The notes under the pieces are model-generated. The model searched no databases and was not told where the DNA came from. It saw only the letters and a program-made list of their open reading frames with translations. Source: Acidobacteriota bacterium (GTDB lineage: Bacteria > Acidobacteriota > Terriglobia > Bryobacterales > JACQDG01). Taken from it: 10,573 nucleotides of DNA. Every line of letters starts with the position of its first letter. Position 1 is the stretch's first letter. Both the position numbers and the translations under genes were made by a program. Shown here one piece after another: positions 1 to 6,798 of the stretch. Location of the stretch: positions 1-10,573 of the forward strand of contig JACQDG010000096.1 of the NCBI GenBank assembly GCA_016201185.1. The letters run 5' to 3'.

Positions 1-438
1 TACCGGCAACTGGCGGAGGCCACCTCCCTGCCGCTCACCATCAGCGAGCGCCTGGCGGGCCGCATGCAGTTCCTGCAACTGCTCGAATCCCGCGCGGCAA
101 GGTACATCATGCTCGACGTGTGCTGGTGCGGAGGGCTCAGCGAGGCGCGGAAGATCGCCACCATGGCCGAGAGCTACCTGTTGCCGATCGCGCCCCACAC
201 CGCCGGCGGGCCGCTGCTGTTCTACGCCTCGACCCACCTTTCCACCGCCGCCACCAACTTGTGGATCCAGGAAAGCTGCCAGCGGTTCTACGAATCGGAC
301 TGGCCCAAGATGCTGGAGAACCCTATCGTGCCCAAGAACGGCAGTGTTACAGCGCCTGAGCTGCCCGGCTTCGGCATGGAGATCAAACCGGAGGTCTGGA
401 AACACCCCGCCGCGGTGACGCAAACGACGGCACTGTAA
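1..438 (+). CDS. Enolase-superfamily (mandelate racemase / galactonate dehydratase-like) enzyme, C-terminal part
   Basis: The 5' end lies outside the window; the frame is open from base 1 and gives 145 residues before TAA at 436-438. This is the end of the TIM-barrel domain of a mandelate racemase/muconate lactonizing-type enzyme, which abstracts a proton alpha to a carboxylate on Mg2+-bound sugar acids. Visible residues, numbered from the window edge: E16 in LTISER fits the third metal ligand, D39 in MLDV followed by CGG fits the Asp of the His-Asp dyad, and H66 in IAPH fits the general base. D39 and H66 are 27 residues apart, the same spacing as D270/H297 of mandelate racemase. WIQE at 88-91 sits where the family's next active-site Glu is expected. 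A C-terminal tail packs against the missing N-terminal capping domain. A sugar-acid dehydratase of the galactonate/gluconate type is most likely, but the substrate cannot be told from this part. The gene converges with the DUF362 gene, 31 bp away. Confidence 0.88.
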   Translation, partial: YRQLAEATSLPLTISERLAGRMQFLQLLESRAARYIMLDVCWCGGLSEARKIATMAESYLLPIAPHTAGGPLLFYASTHLSTAATNLWIQESCQRFYESDWPKMLENPIVPKNGSVTAPELPGFGMEIKPEVWKHPAAVTQTTAL

Positions 439-469
439 CCCGTCAGGACGGATGCCGCGTGCAGCCGCC

Positions 470-2082
470 CTACGCCGTCCAGCGGATCCCTTCCACCGAA
501 TCGCCGTCGTTGCGCGGGCCCACCAGCAGCGCGCTCAGCAGCGGCTCGCCCGCGCGGGCCCGGACGTGGAACATCAGCCGGTTCTCGCCGGGCTCGAGCT
601 CGACCATCTTCTGGAACTGGCCGATGCGGTACTTGGTCCGGTTCTCCTCGCGCATCACCCGGACCCCATTCAGTTCGGCGGTAAAGAGGCCGTGCGCGCC
701 AACCCACAAAATGGCCTTGCGGTGTCCGCCGGTCTGCACGCGGACGGCGGCGTTGTAAGGCGCATCCGGACCCGCCGCGCCCTGCCACCTCGTGAAGTGC
801 AGCGTATCGGTCGGAGAAGTATAGCGCGACCAGCTTGCCAGGTCCGCGTTCGGATCGGCGCTGATCAGCCATTCCCGGTTGCACCGCCCGTACCAGTTTT
901 TGGGCTTGGCCCAGGTCCGGCGGTAGTGGTCCGGCTCTTCGCCGAGCACGTCGATCTGCTGGAAGTCCATCCTCCCCAGGTCACGAGCTGCCGCCAGGTG
1001 CAGGAACTCCATGTCCCACGGGTTGAAGCCCATCAGGTAGGAGACCACGGCGTCGGTGGCCACCGTGTCCTCTCCCGCCAGCACCAGGTTGCTCCGCAGC
1101 GTCTGGTCGGACCGGTTGTTGTTGTGCTCGATGTACTGCAAACCCCGGATGCCGTCCACCACGTTGTAATCGGGCGGGTGGAAGGCCGCCAGGTCCACTA
1201 TATGCGGCCCTCTACGGTGTGCTCCTTGTGCAGGTTTTCGTTGTAGAAAATCCCGGGATTCGCATAAGCCACGCGCGGCGCGGTCCCCACGTAGCTCTTG
1301 AAGCAGGCCGTGATGCCGCAGTCCTCGTGGATCTTCATCACGGGCACGGCGATCAGGAAGTCGCAATTCGTGATGGTGTTGGTGACGAAGTAATCCGGCC
1401 GCGTGCTGAAGGCGCCCACGCCGCGCGGCGTGCGCGGCGCCTCGATGCGCTGGAAGGCCCCGGAGGCGTCTCGTACCGCGTCATAACTCAGGTCGATGTA
1501 GTCGAACTTCTTGCCCGGAAATTCGGAGCTGAACTCCTTCAGCAGGCCCGCGAGCGCGCCGCCCGTGCCGGGGAATTCCTCCGCGCTCCACTCGTAGGTC
1601 AGCGCGTCGACGCGAACGCCGTCCTGCTTCACCACGTTGTCCTTTGCCGGATCTCGGACGCTGCGGTAACTGCCGCCCTCGGCAATCGTGATCCGCCCGG
1701 CGCGCGACTTGCGGGCCACGTATTCCAGCACCGCACGGGTCACGCGCAGATCAGTGATGTCGCCGCTGCGATAGCCCTGCTGCGGCTTCAGGAAAACAAT
1801 GTTGGGCTTGATCACCACCCAGCTTCCCGAACGGATCTTGGCTTCCAGGCTTCCGGCCTGTGGACGCCCGTACTCGATGGCCTGCCACACCATGTCGCGG
1901 ACGCGCGTGTAGTCGAGAGGGTCTTCGAGGGACGCTGGCCGCGGCAAGCGGCTGTGGGTGGAAGGTACCAGCCCCACCCGAGACTTGTCCGGCTCGATGA
2001 CCGGTCCCAAGCCCCGCAAAGAGGCCACTGCCGCGGCCTGGGTAGATGCAAGAATGAATTCACGACGATTGCAATGTACCAT
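470..2082 (-). pseudogene. Tat-exported DUF362 protein with C-terminal beta domain, frameshifted
   Basis: Two minus-strand frames together encode one DUF362 protein. The first runs from ATG at 2082 to a TAG at 1198-1200 (294 residues); the second continues in another frame to TAG at 470. Removing two bases from the short TA repeat at 1199-1203 joins them into 536 residues reading EGRI-VDLAAFHPPDY at the junction, as expected from the intact neighbour's SYHPADY. The N-terminus carries a twin-arginine signal (NRREFIL, R6-R7, then an Ala-rich stretch), so export by Tat is likely. DUF362 landmarks are WVVIKPN, TDLRV, RITIAEG, the IAVPVMKIH segment, and TVATDAVVSYLMGF after the break. From about residue 404 there is an extra domain of roughly 130 residues with beta-strand patterning and an ELEPGENRLMFHV stretch, like the galactose-binding/jelly-roll modules of secreted proteins. 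The molecular function of DUF362 is not established. It could be a pseudogene, a recent mutation, or an assembly error; the rest of the frame shows no other decay. Confidence 0.82.
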
Positions 2083-2157
2083 GGTTCTATTTTATACTAA
2101 TGATAATAAACTCTTATAGTTAATTAGCGTCTTATTTTTCTTATAGATAGGAGCGAA
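2083..2157. promoter_or_regulatory. AT-rich divergent promoter region between two DUF362 genes
   Basis: These 75 bp are strikingly AT-rich in otherwise GC-rich DNA and separate two divergently read DUF362 genes, so both promoters probably lie here. On the minus strand a TATAAAAT stretch sits about 7-14 bases before the ATG at 2082 with no clear Shine-Dalgarno; if it is the -10 box, that transcript would be nearly leaderless. On the plus strand, TATAGT near 2115-2120 is one possible -10 box, and AGGAG at 2149-2153 is a good ribosome binding site for the ATG at 2158. No convincing -35 boxes or operator palindromes were found. The promoter role is inferred from position and composition. Confidence 0.5.
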
Positions 2158-3357
2158 ATGCGACGGCGGCAATTCCTTGAGCTGGGGGCGCTGGCCCTGG
2201 CAAGGGCCTCAGGGCAGCAAAAGGCTCCCTCGGACACGGTCACTGCCTCGGCCAGCCAGCAGAGGACGCCCCGCGTAGGCATCGTTCTCTCGAGCTTCCG
2301 CCGCTCCACGGACCATGACGGGACACCCCTAGAAGGCCTGGCCGACCCGCAGCCCGTCGCAGCAGTCCTCAGCACAGACCAGATGGACGCCATGGTCCGC
2401 AAAGCTATCGAGCTGGGAACCAGCGCCCAAGGCGGGCTGGCCGCCATTGTGGGTCCGGAGGACTGGGTGGTGATCAAGCCCAACATCGTCGCTTGCCATG
2501 GGCTGGGCCCTGACGATCACGATGGCGGCGCTCATCACCGCTACATTCCTGGCACGGTGACCGATCTGCGCGTGGTCCGCAGCCTCATCTCTTTCCTCGT
2601 CGAGCACAAGCGCGGCCTGCGCATTACCATCGCTGAAGGTTCGGGCGAGTGGCTGCCCGCCGAGCGGTCGAAGTCGCCGATTGACGGCTGGAGCACCAAC
2701 TGGGGCGGCGCTTTCGGCGGCCTCAGCTACAAAAGCATGATCGATGACTTTTCCCGCCGTTATCCCGGCGTCCAGTTCGAGCTGCTCGACCTGAATTTTG
2801 CCGCGACGACGGAAATGCCGGTTCCGGGCGCCGCCCTTGCAAAGCAAAACGCCGCTGGCGTCTACCATGTACCCAAGGCTATCCTGCAATGCGACCGGGT
2901 GATCAGCGTGGCTCCGCTCAAGACCCATACCCTCACCGGCGTTTCGCTGTCGCTCAAGAATTACTTCGGCATCGGCCCCGGCGAGAAGTACGGCTTCCCC
3001 AAATCGGGCCTGCACAAGCTAGACTCGCCGGACGACGTGCTGGTCGACCTGTTTAGCTACCACCCCGCCGACTATGCGATCCTTGGCGGCAGTTGGGGCG
3101 TCGAGGGGGACGGCCCGTTCTTTCCGGGCGCCCGGAGCGTCCACCACAACGTCGTCATCGCCGGGGCCGACGCCGTCGCCGTGGACGCTGTCGGGGCGGG
3201 GGTGATGGGCTTTCGTCCTTCCGAGATCCGGCACCTGCATCTCGCCGAGAGCAAGGGCTTCGGCATCCCGGACCTAGACCTGATCTGGACCCGCGGCAAC
3301 TCCATCGAGGAGGCACGCCGGCTGTTCCGCAAGCCCCGGCGCGGCGAGATAGAATAG
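2158..3357 (+). CDS. Tat-exported DUF362 domain protein
   Basis: An intact 399-residue DUF362 protein, homologous to the broken, divergently transcribed gene next to it. The start is supported by AGGAG five bases upstream and by a twin-arginine signal right at the N-terminus (MRRRQFLELGALALA), which implies folded export through Tat. DUF362 landmarks in order: DWVVIKPN at 102-109, TDLRVV from 135, RITIAEG at 155-161, APLKTH at 252-257 followed by a KNYFGIGPG segment, FSYHPADY from 299, and VAVDAVGAGVMGF from 340. It ends shortly after the DUF362 region and lacks the C-terminal beta domain of its neighbour. There are no CxxC or ferredoxin-type cysteine clusters, although some DUF362 proteins have them, so no iron-sulfur cluster is predicted. 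The reaction is unknown. A secreted ThuA-like gene follows after 8 bp, suggesting co-transcription and a shared envelope role, perhaps in carbohydrate metabolism. Confidence 0.88.
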   Translation: MRRRQFLELGALALARASGQQKAPSDTVTASASQQRTPRVGIVLSSFRRSTDHDGTPLEGLADPQPVAAVLSTDQMDAMVRKAIELGTSAQGGLAAIVGPEDWVVIKPNIVACHGLGPDDHDGGAHHRYIPGTVTDLRVVRSLISFLVEHKRGLRITIAEGSGEWLPAERSKSPIDGWSTNWGGAFGGLSYKSMIDDFSRRYPGVQFELLDLNFAATTEMPVPGAALAKQNAAGVYHVPKAILQCDRVISVAPLKTHTLTGVSLSLKNYFGIGPGEKYGFPKSGLHKLDSPDDVLVDLFSYHPADYAILGGSWGVEGDGPFFPGARSVHHNVVIAGADAVAVDAVGAGVMGFRPSEIRHLHLAESKGFGIPDLDLIWTRGNSIEEARRLFRKPRRGEIE

Positions 3358-3365
3358 GCGGCGCT

Positions 3366-4217
3366 ATGAAATCCCGCTCTGCCTTCTCCGCTCTTGCGTT
3401 TCTGCTGGCGCCCCTCGCCGCCCTCTACGCGCAGACCGCCCAGCCCCACGTTGTCTTTGTCACCGGTGATGACGAATACCGTTCCGAGTTTTCCATGCCC
3501 ATGATCGCCCGCATTCTCGAGGCCCGGTACCACCTGCGGACCTCCGTCGTCTACGCCCGGCCCGCTCCGCAATCCAACACGAACCTGGAGGGGCTGGAGG
3601 CTCTGAAGAGCGCCGACCTGGCCGTCTTCTTCCTGCGCTGGCGCGCGCTGCCCGAAAACCAGCTCCGGCTCATCCTGGATTACACCGAATCCGGCAAGCC
3701 GCTCGTCGGCCTGCGCACCACCACCCACGCGTTTCTCTATCCCAAGGGCAGCCGCTACGAGTATTTGAACGACGGCTTCGGCATCGATCACTTCGGCCAG
3801 AAATGGATCCGGCATCACGGCCACACCTCCACCACCGACGTTTCGGTGGCGCCGGAACAGGCCGCTCATCCCATCCTGCGCGGGGTCGAGCGGTCGTTTC
3901 ACGTTCCTTCGTGGCTGTATGTCGTCGAGCCTCTCCACGGCGACTGCGTGCCGCTGCTCGTGGGGCGGGCCGTGAACCCGGAAGGGAAAGACTACGGACC
4001 TCAGCCGGTAGCCTGGACCAAGACCTACAAGGGCGCGCGAGTCTTTTTCACCACTCTCGGCCACCCGGACGATTTCCGCGTGCTGCCGGTCCGCCGGCTG
4101 CTCGTCAACGGCATCCTGTGGGCCTTGGGACGAGACATTCCGACAAATGGAGCAGAGGCCGAGCCGGTAGCAGCTTACGATCCGCCGCCCTCGGGCGTCC
4201 CGGAACAGAAGAAGTAG
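3366..4217 (+). CDS. Secreted ThuA-like domain protein
   Basis: A 283-residue protein starting at ATG 3366, where a signal peptide begins (MKSRS, a hydrophobic Ala/Leu run, probable cleavage near LYAQ around residue 22). Upstream in-frame sequence is antisense-like and overlaps the DUF362 gene, so the shorter start is preferred; the ribosome binding site is weak. The mature part is a ThuA-like domain, a class I glutamine amidotransferase-like alpha/beta fold named after the trehalose-utilisation protein of Sinorhizobium: VVFVTGDDEYRSEF in the first strand-loop, ADLAVFFLRWR, GLRTTTHAF, an HHGH segment, AAHPILRGV, and FFTTLGHPDDF near the end. Such secreted members are common in Acidobacteriota, Planctomycetes and Verrucomicrobia, next to sugar dehydrogenases and isomerases; the reaction is not well defined. 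It lies 8 bp after the DUF362 gene, probably in one operon, and converges with the lipoprotein gene 20 bp away. A Pro-rich C-terminal tail of about 20 residues looks disordered. Confidence 0.88.
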   Translation: MKSRSAFSALAFLLAPLAALYAQTAQPHVVFVTGDDEYRSEFSMPMIARILEARYHLRTSVVYARPAPQSNTNLEGLEALKSADLAVFFLRWRALPENQLRLILDYTESGKPLVGLRTTTHAFLYPKGSRYEYLNDGFGIDHFGQKWIRHHGHTSTTDVSVAPEQAAHPILRGVERSFHVPSWLYVVEPLHGDCVPLLVGRAVNPEGKDYGPQPVAWTKTYKGARVFFTTLGHPDDFRVLPVRRLLVNGILWALGRDIPTNGAEAEPVAAYDPPPSGVPEQKK

Positions 4218-4237
4218 CCGGTCCGGCGGCCTCGGGC

Positions 4238-5194
4238 CTACTTTAAATACTTATCCAGCTCCGGGTTCAGCAGCCGCTCGACCTCGGGCTTGTCCAGGTC
4301 GGCGGCGGTCAGCACGCGGGCCGGCGAGTCGATCTTCTTCGCCGGCGTCTCCCCCTTCAGCTTGGCCACCACGGTCTTCACCGCTGTGTATCCGATGTTG
4401 AATGGGTCCTGCACCACCAGCGAATCGAACACGCCAGCCTTCAGGTCGTCCACCAAGGTGGGGCTCGAATCGAAGCCCACCAGCTTGATCTTCCCGGCTA
4501 GTTGCCGCGACTTCAGCGCCTGGGCGGCGCCCACCGAGCTGGGTTCGTTGGAGGCGAATATACCGTTGATCTCGGGGTGCGCGGTCAGGATGTCCTCGGC
4601 CACCGACATCGCTTTCGCGCGGTCCGACATGCCGAACTGCCGCTCCACAATCCGCACGCCGGGAAATTCCCGCGCCAGTGCTTCCGCAAACCCCTTCTCC
4701 CGCTCCAGCGTGGAGGCGCTGCCGGGCATGTTCATCATCATCGCGACATTGCCCTGGCCGCCGAGGATCTGGCCGATGCGCCGGGCGGCCATCTGCCCCG
4801 CCCCGTAATTATTCGTGGCCACGAACGACACGTAGTTTTCCGTGTTGATGCCGGAATCGAAGATCGTGACCGGAATGTTTTCCCGCGCCGCCCGCTCCAC
4901 CACGCTTACCAGCGCCACCTGGTCGGTCGGCGCGAGCACCAGGCCGTCCACCCGCGCGTTGATCATGGAATCCACGATCTGCACCTGGCGGCTGTACTCG
5001 TTTTCCATGGCCGGGCCATTCCAGCGGATCTCGACCCCCAGCTCCCGCGCCGCCGCCGCCGCTCCCGCGTGCACCGACTGCCAGAAAATATGCGCCTGGC
5101 CCTTGGGCACCACGCCGATCACCAGCTTGCCCTTCTTGGCGCAGCCGCTGAGCAACGCCGCGGCCAGGGCCAGCACCACGCCGAATTTTTTCAT
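4238..5194 (-). CDS. Sugar ABC transporter substrate-binding lipoprotein (RbsB/LacI-type periplasmic binding protein)
   Basis: A 318-residue binding protein of the ribose/LacI periplasmic family (Peripla_BP_4 type). The N-terminus is a lipoprotein signal: MKK, a hydrophobic run, then the lipobox LLSGC with Cys18 as the lipidated residue. The mature protein begins KLVIGVVPKGQAHIFWQSVHAGA, the usual first strand and ligand-binding loop. Further family features are RVDGLVLAPTD, NIPVTIFDSG, FVATNNYGAG, INGIFASNEPSSVGAAQAL, and KLVGFDSSPTLVDDLKAG, followed by VVQDPFNIGY at the hinge. It should capture a sugar or related small molecule outside the inner membrane and pass it to an ABC permease, but no permease or ATPase gene is in the window; those could lie elsewhere. 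It begins 38 bp after the oxidoreductase gene without a clear Shine-Dalgarno, so membership in the upstream operon is uncertain. The ligand cannot be predicted. Confidence 0.9.
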   Translation of the reverse strand: MKKFGVVLALAAALLSGCAKKGKLVIGVVPKGQAHIFWQSVHAGAAAAARELGVEIRWNGPAMENEYSRQVQIVDSMINARVDGLVLAPTDQVALVSVVERAARENIPVTIFDSGINTENYVSFVATNNYGAGQMAARRIGQILGGQGNVAMMMNMPGSASTLEREKGFAEALAREFPGVRIVERQFGMSDRAKAMSVAEDILTAHPEINGIFASNEPSSVGAAQALKSRQLAGKIKLVGFDSSPTLVDDLKAGVFDSLVVQDPFNIGYTAVKTVVAKLKGETPAKKIDSPARVLTAADLDKPEVERLLNPELDKYLK

Positions 5195-5232
5195 AAGGAT
5201 CGGTTATAGCATGCCGTCTGGCTGGCGGCAGA

Positions 5233-6099
5233 CTAGCGCCGCAGCATCTCGGCCGTCTTCTTCATGGCAGCAAACAGCTCAGGGGTCAAATCAAAGCCCA
5301 GGACCCGCGCCATGATCTGGCTCCAGCCGTGCAGAAAATATTCCCACCCGTCGATGGTTCGGATCTGCTGCGCCCGTGCATAATCTAAGAACAGCAGCTC
5401 GCCGCGATAGTTGAAATCCCAGGCCGTCGTGTCCACGGGGAATCGGGCCGCCGCAGTGATCGGGGAGCCGGGACGGTCCTTGCCCACCCCCGTCGCATTG
5501 ACGATCAGCGATCCGGGCGGCAGCTCCCCGATCATCCGGTCGTGCGCCTCGGGGCCGGAAACAAGCTCGCAGTGCGCCGGGGTCCGGCCGCGCACCTGCG
5601 CCAGGCGCTCGGCCGAAATATCGGTCAGGATCACCTGGGCCGGTTGGTGCTCGCGATACAAATGGCAGGCGAAAGCCAGGCCGCCGCCCCCAGCCCCCAT
5701 GACAAGCGCGTGACCGCAGAACTTCGTTTCGCCCAGGATCGCCCGCAGGGCCAGTCCGGCGGTCAGCGTGTCGATCGCTTGGCCGGTCAGCCGCTCGCCC
5801 CGCCGCACGATGCAGCTCACCTCACCCAGCAGCTCCGCGTCAGCGTCGAAGTCCGTAAACAAGTCCCGGGCGTATTCGAAGATCGGAACCTTGTGCGTCG
5901 TCACCAGCGCACCCATCGCTTCCGGATCGTCGCGGACCCGGGCGACAGCAGCGCGGTAGCCTGCCGGCGGGCCGCCCAGCGGCAAATCGGCCCCTACCAG
6001 CTCGGCGTCTTCCACTCCGGCCAGCCGCGCCCACCGCGGGAAGATCCGGTGGATCGACGATTCGCCGGTCGTCACGCCGATGAAATACATTCTCCGCAT
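5233..6099 (-). CDS. Shikimate dehydrogenase-like oxidoreductase, divergent
   Basis: A 288-residue protein with the two-domain AroE fold. The substrate domain keeps K70 (VTTHKVP, matching the catalytic Lys of IPHK in AroE) and D110 (GQAIDTLTAG, matching the catalytic Asp of NTD). The nucleotide domain shows GAGGGG at 135-140 and NATGVG at 201-206, then DFNYRG at 228-233. Two usual AroE signatures are altered: the N-terminal SxSxxxHN shikimate-carboxylate loop is replaced by GESSIHRIF, and the C-terminal GxxMLxxQ is replaced by GWEYFLHGW. This suggests a paralogue acting on a quinate/shikimate-like or other substrate rather than the housekeeping AroE, though it could still make shikimate. After strand beta-2, TDIS places Asp160 where NAD-preferring enzymes carry an acidic residue, hinting at NAD rather than NADP. 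The start could be ATG 6099 or ATG 6090; neither has a strong ribosome binding site. It follows the helical-protein gene by 30 bp. Confidence 0.8.
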   Translation of the reverse strand: MRRMYFIGVTTGESSIHRIFPRWARLAGVEDAELVGADLPLGGPPAGYRAAVARVRDDPEAMGALVTTHKVPIFEYARDLFTDFDADAELLGEVSCIVRRGERLTGQAIDTLTAGLALRAILGETKFCGHALVMGAGGGGLAFACHLYREHQPAQVILTDISAERLAQVRGRTPAHCELVSGPEAHDRMIGELPPGSLIVNATGVGKDRPGSPITAAARFPVDTTAWDFNYRGELLFLDYARAQQIRTIDGWEYFLHGWSQIMARVLGFDLTPELFAAMKKTAEMLRR

Positions 6100-6129
6100 T
6101 GCTTCAGTTCTCGCGTTCCACGATACAGC

Positions 6130-6798
6130 CTATAGATAGAACAGGCTGAGCCGCGGCAGACCGGCCGCTTCCATCACCTTCCGGTCCAGATACTGTTTTT
6201 CGAGCATCGCCAGTTGTTCGGCGGTCATCTTGCGCCGGTACGGCGCGAGCTGGCGGTCCATCTCCCGGCGGTGCTCGAACAGCTCTTCTCCCGTGCGCGC
6301 CTGGACGGCGGCGGCCTTGATCCGCTCTTCGAGCGCCGTGAGCCGCTGCTCGAGAACCTCGAGATCGGGGTGTTCTTGGGCGGCCAACTGCTCGAGCGTT
6401 TCTGCGGCCTCGACCCACACGCCGGCTTCGAAAGCGGGCGCCCCTGCAGCCGCCAGCCGCAACTGCGCCGCGTTTCGCCGCAGGTAGCCGGCCACCTCCT
6501 CGGCGGGAAATCCTGGCGGCGCCGCCTGCGACTCGCCCGCGGCTTCCGTCCCCTGGGCCGCCTCCAGCACTTCCTGCGCGCAGTAGGCCAGGGAATTCAC
6601 CATCCGCGTCTTGTGCTTTCGGGCTTGCCACTTCTCAAAGGTGCGGTCGATGCCCTTCAGCACCACCTCGAGCGGCGCCCCGCTTTCCTTCCAGGTTTCA
6701 ACGAGCGCCCAGTCCAGCGGCGAGAGCAGAAACAGTCCCGTGCCGCGGGCCTTCTGAAAATGCTCCTCAATTTCGGTGAAATAGTTGAAGTAATTCAG
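6130..6798 (-). CDS. Uncharacterised helical/coiled-coil protein, probable CTG start overlapping coaX
   Basis: About 222 residues if translation starts at CTG 6798-6796, where the protein begins (M)NYFNYFTEIEEHFQKARG. The frame stays open upstream to an ATG at 6912, but that stretch is Arg/Pro/Gly-rich antisense-like sequence inside coaX and looks spurious. No ATG, GTG or TTG occurs in frame between coaX and the conserved-looking start of the protein; the first downstream GTG codons fall inside a helix (LEVVLKG). UGGGGA eight bases before the CTG is a good Shine-Dalgarno, and CTGA overlaps the coaX stop. The first 90 residues look like a compact helical domain (LSPLDWALVETWKESG, VLKGIDRTFEKW). 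Residues after about 140 are Glu/Ala/Leu/Arg-rich helices with coiled-coil character. There is no signal peptide or membrane segment. I do not recognise the function; I recall similar conserved hypotheticals in Acidobacteriota. It may instead, or also, be made by -1 frameshifting from coaX. Confidence 0.7.
   Translation of the reverse strand: MNYFNYFTEIEEHFQKARGTGLFLLSPLDWALVETWKESGAPLEVVLKGIDRTFEKWQARKHKTRMVNSLAYCAQEVLEAAQGTEAAGESQAAPPGFPAEEVAGYLRRNAAQLRLAAAGAPAFEAGVWVEAAETLEQLAAQEHPDLEVLEQRLTALEERIKAAAVQARTGEELFEHRREMDRQLAPYRRKMTAEQLAMLEKQYLDRKVMEAAGLPRLSLFYL

Noticed and set aside
439..469. Small inverted repeat CCGTC-AG-GACGG as a bidirectional terminator between convergent genes
   Set aside because: Five-base stem with a 2-base loop and no T-run; too weak to call.
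452..1246. Plus-strand open frame opposite the second half of the broken DUF362 gene
   Set aside because: Composition is antisense-like and the minus strand carries recognisable DUF362 sequence.
1219..2100. Long plus-strand open frame of 293 codons opposite the DUF362 gene
   Set aside because: Its His/Arg/Gly/Val-rich protein shows no domain motifs and mirrors a clear DUF362 coding frame; GC-rich codon use keeps the antisense frame open.
2090..2112. Possible Fur-box-like sequence (TAATGATAATAAA)
   Set aside because: Only the GATAAT core and part of the left hexamer match; the right half does not, and AT-rich DNA gives such matches by chance.
3072..4064. Minus-strand open frame of 330 codons opposite the ThuA-like gene
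   Set aside because: The ThuA-like frame has a signal peptide and family motifs; this one has none and spans two plus-strand genes.
4214..4240. GC-rich inverted repeats (GCCGG-T-CCGGC, GGCC-TCG-GGCC) between the ThuA-like and lipoprotein genes as terminators
   Set aside because: Short stems with tiny loops and no T-tract; common in DNA this GC-rich, though the convergent position is suggestive.
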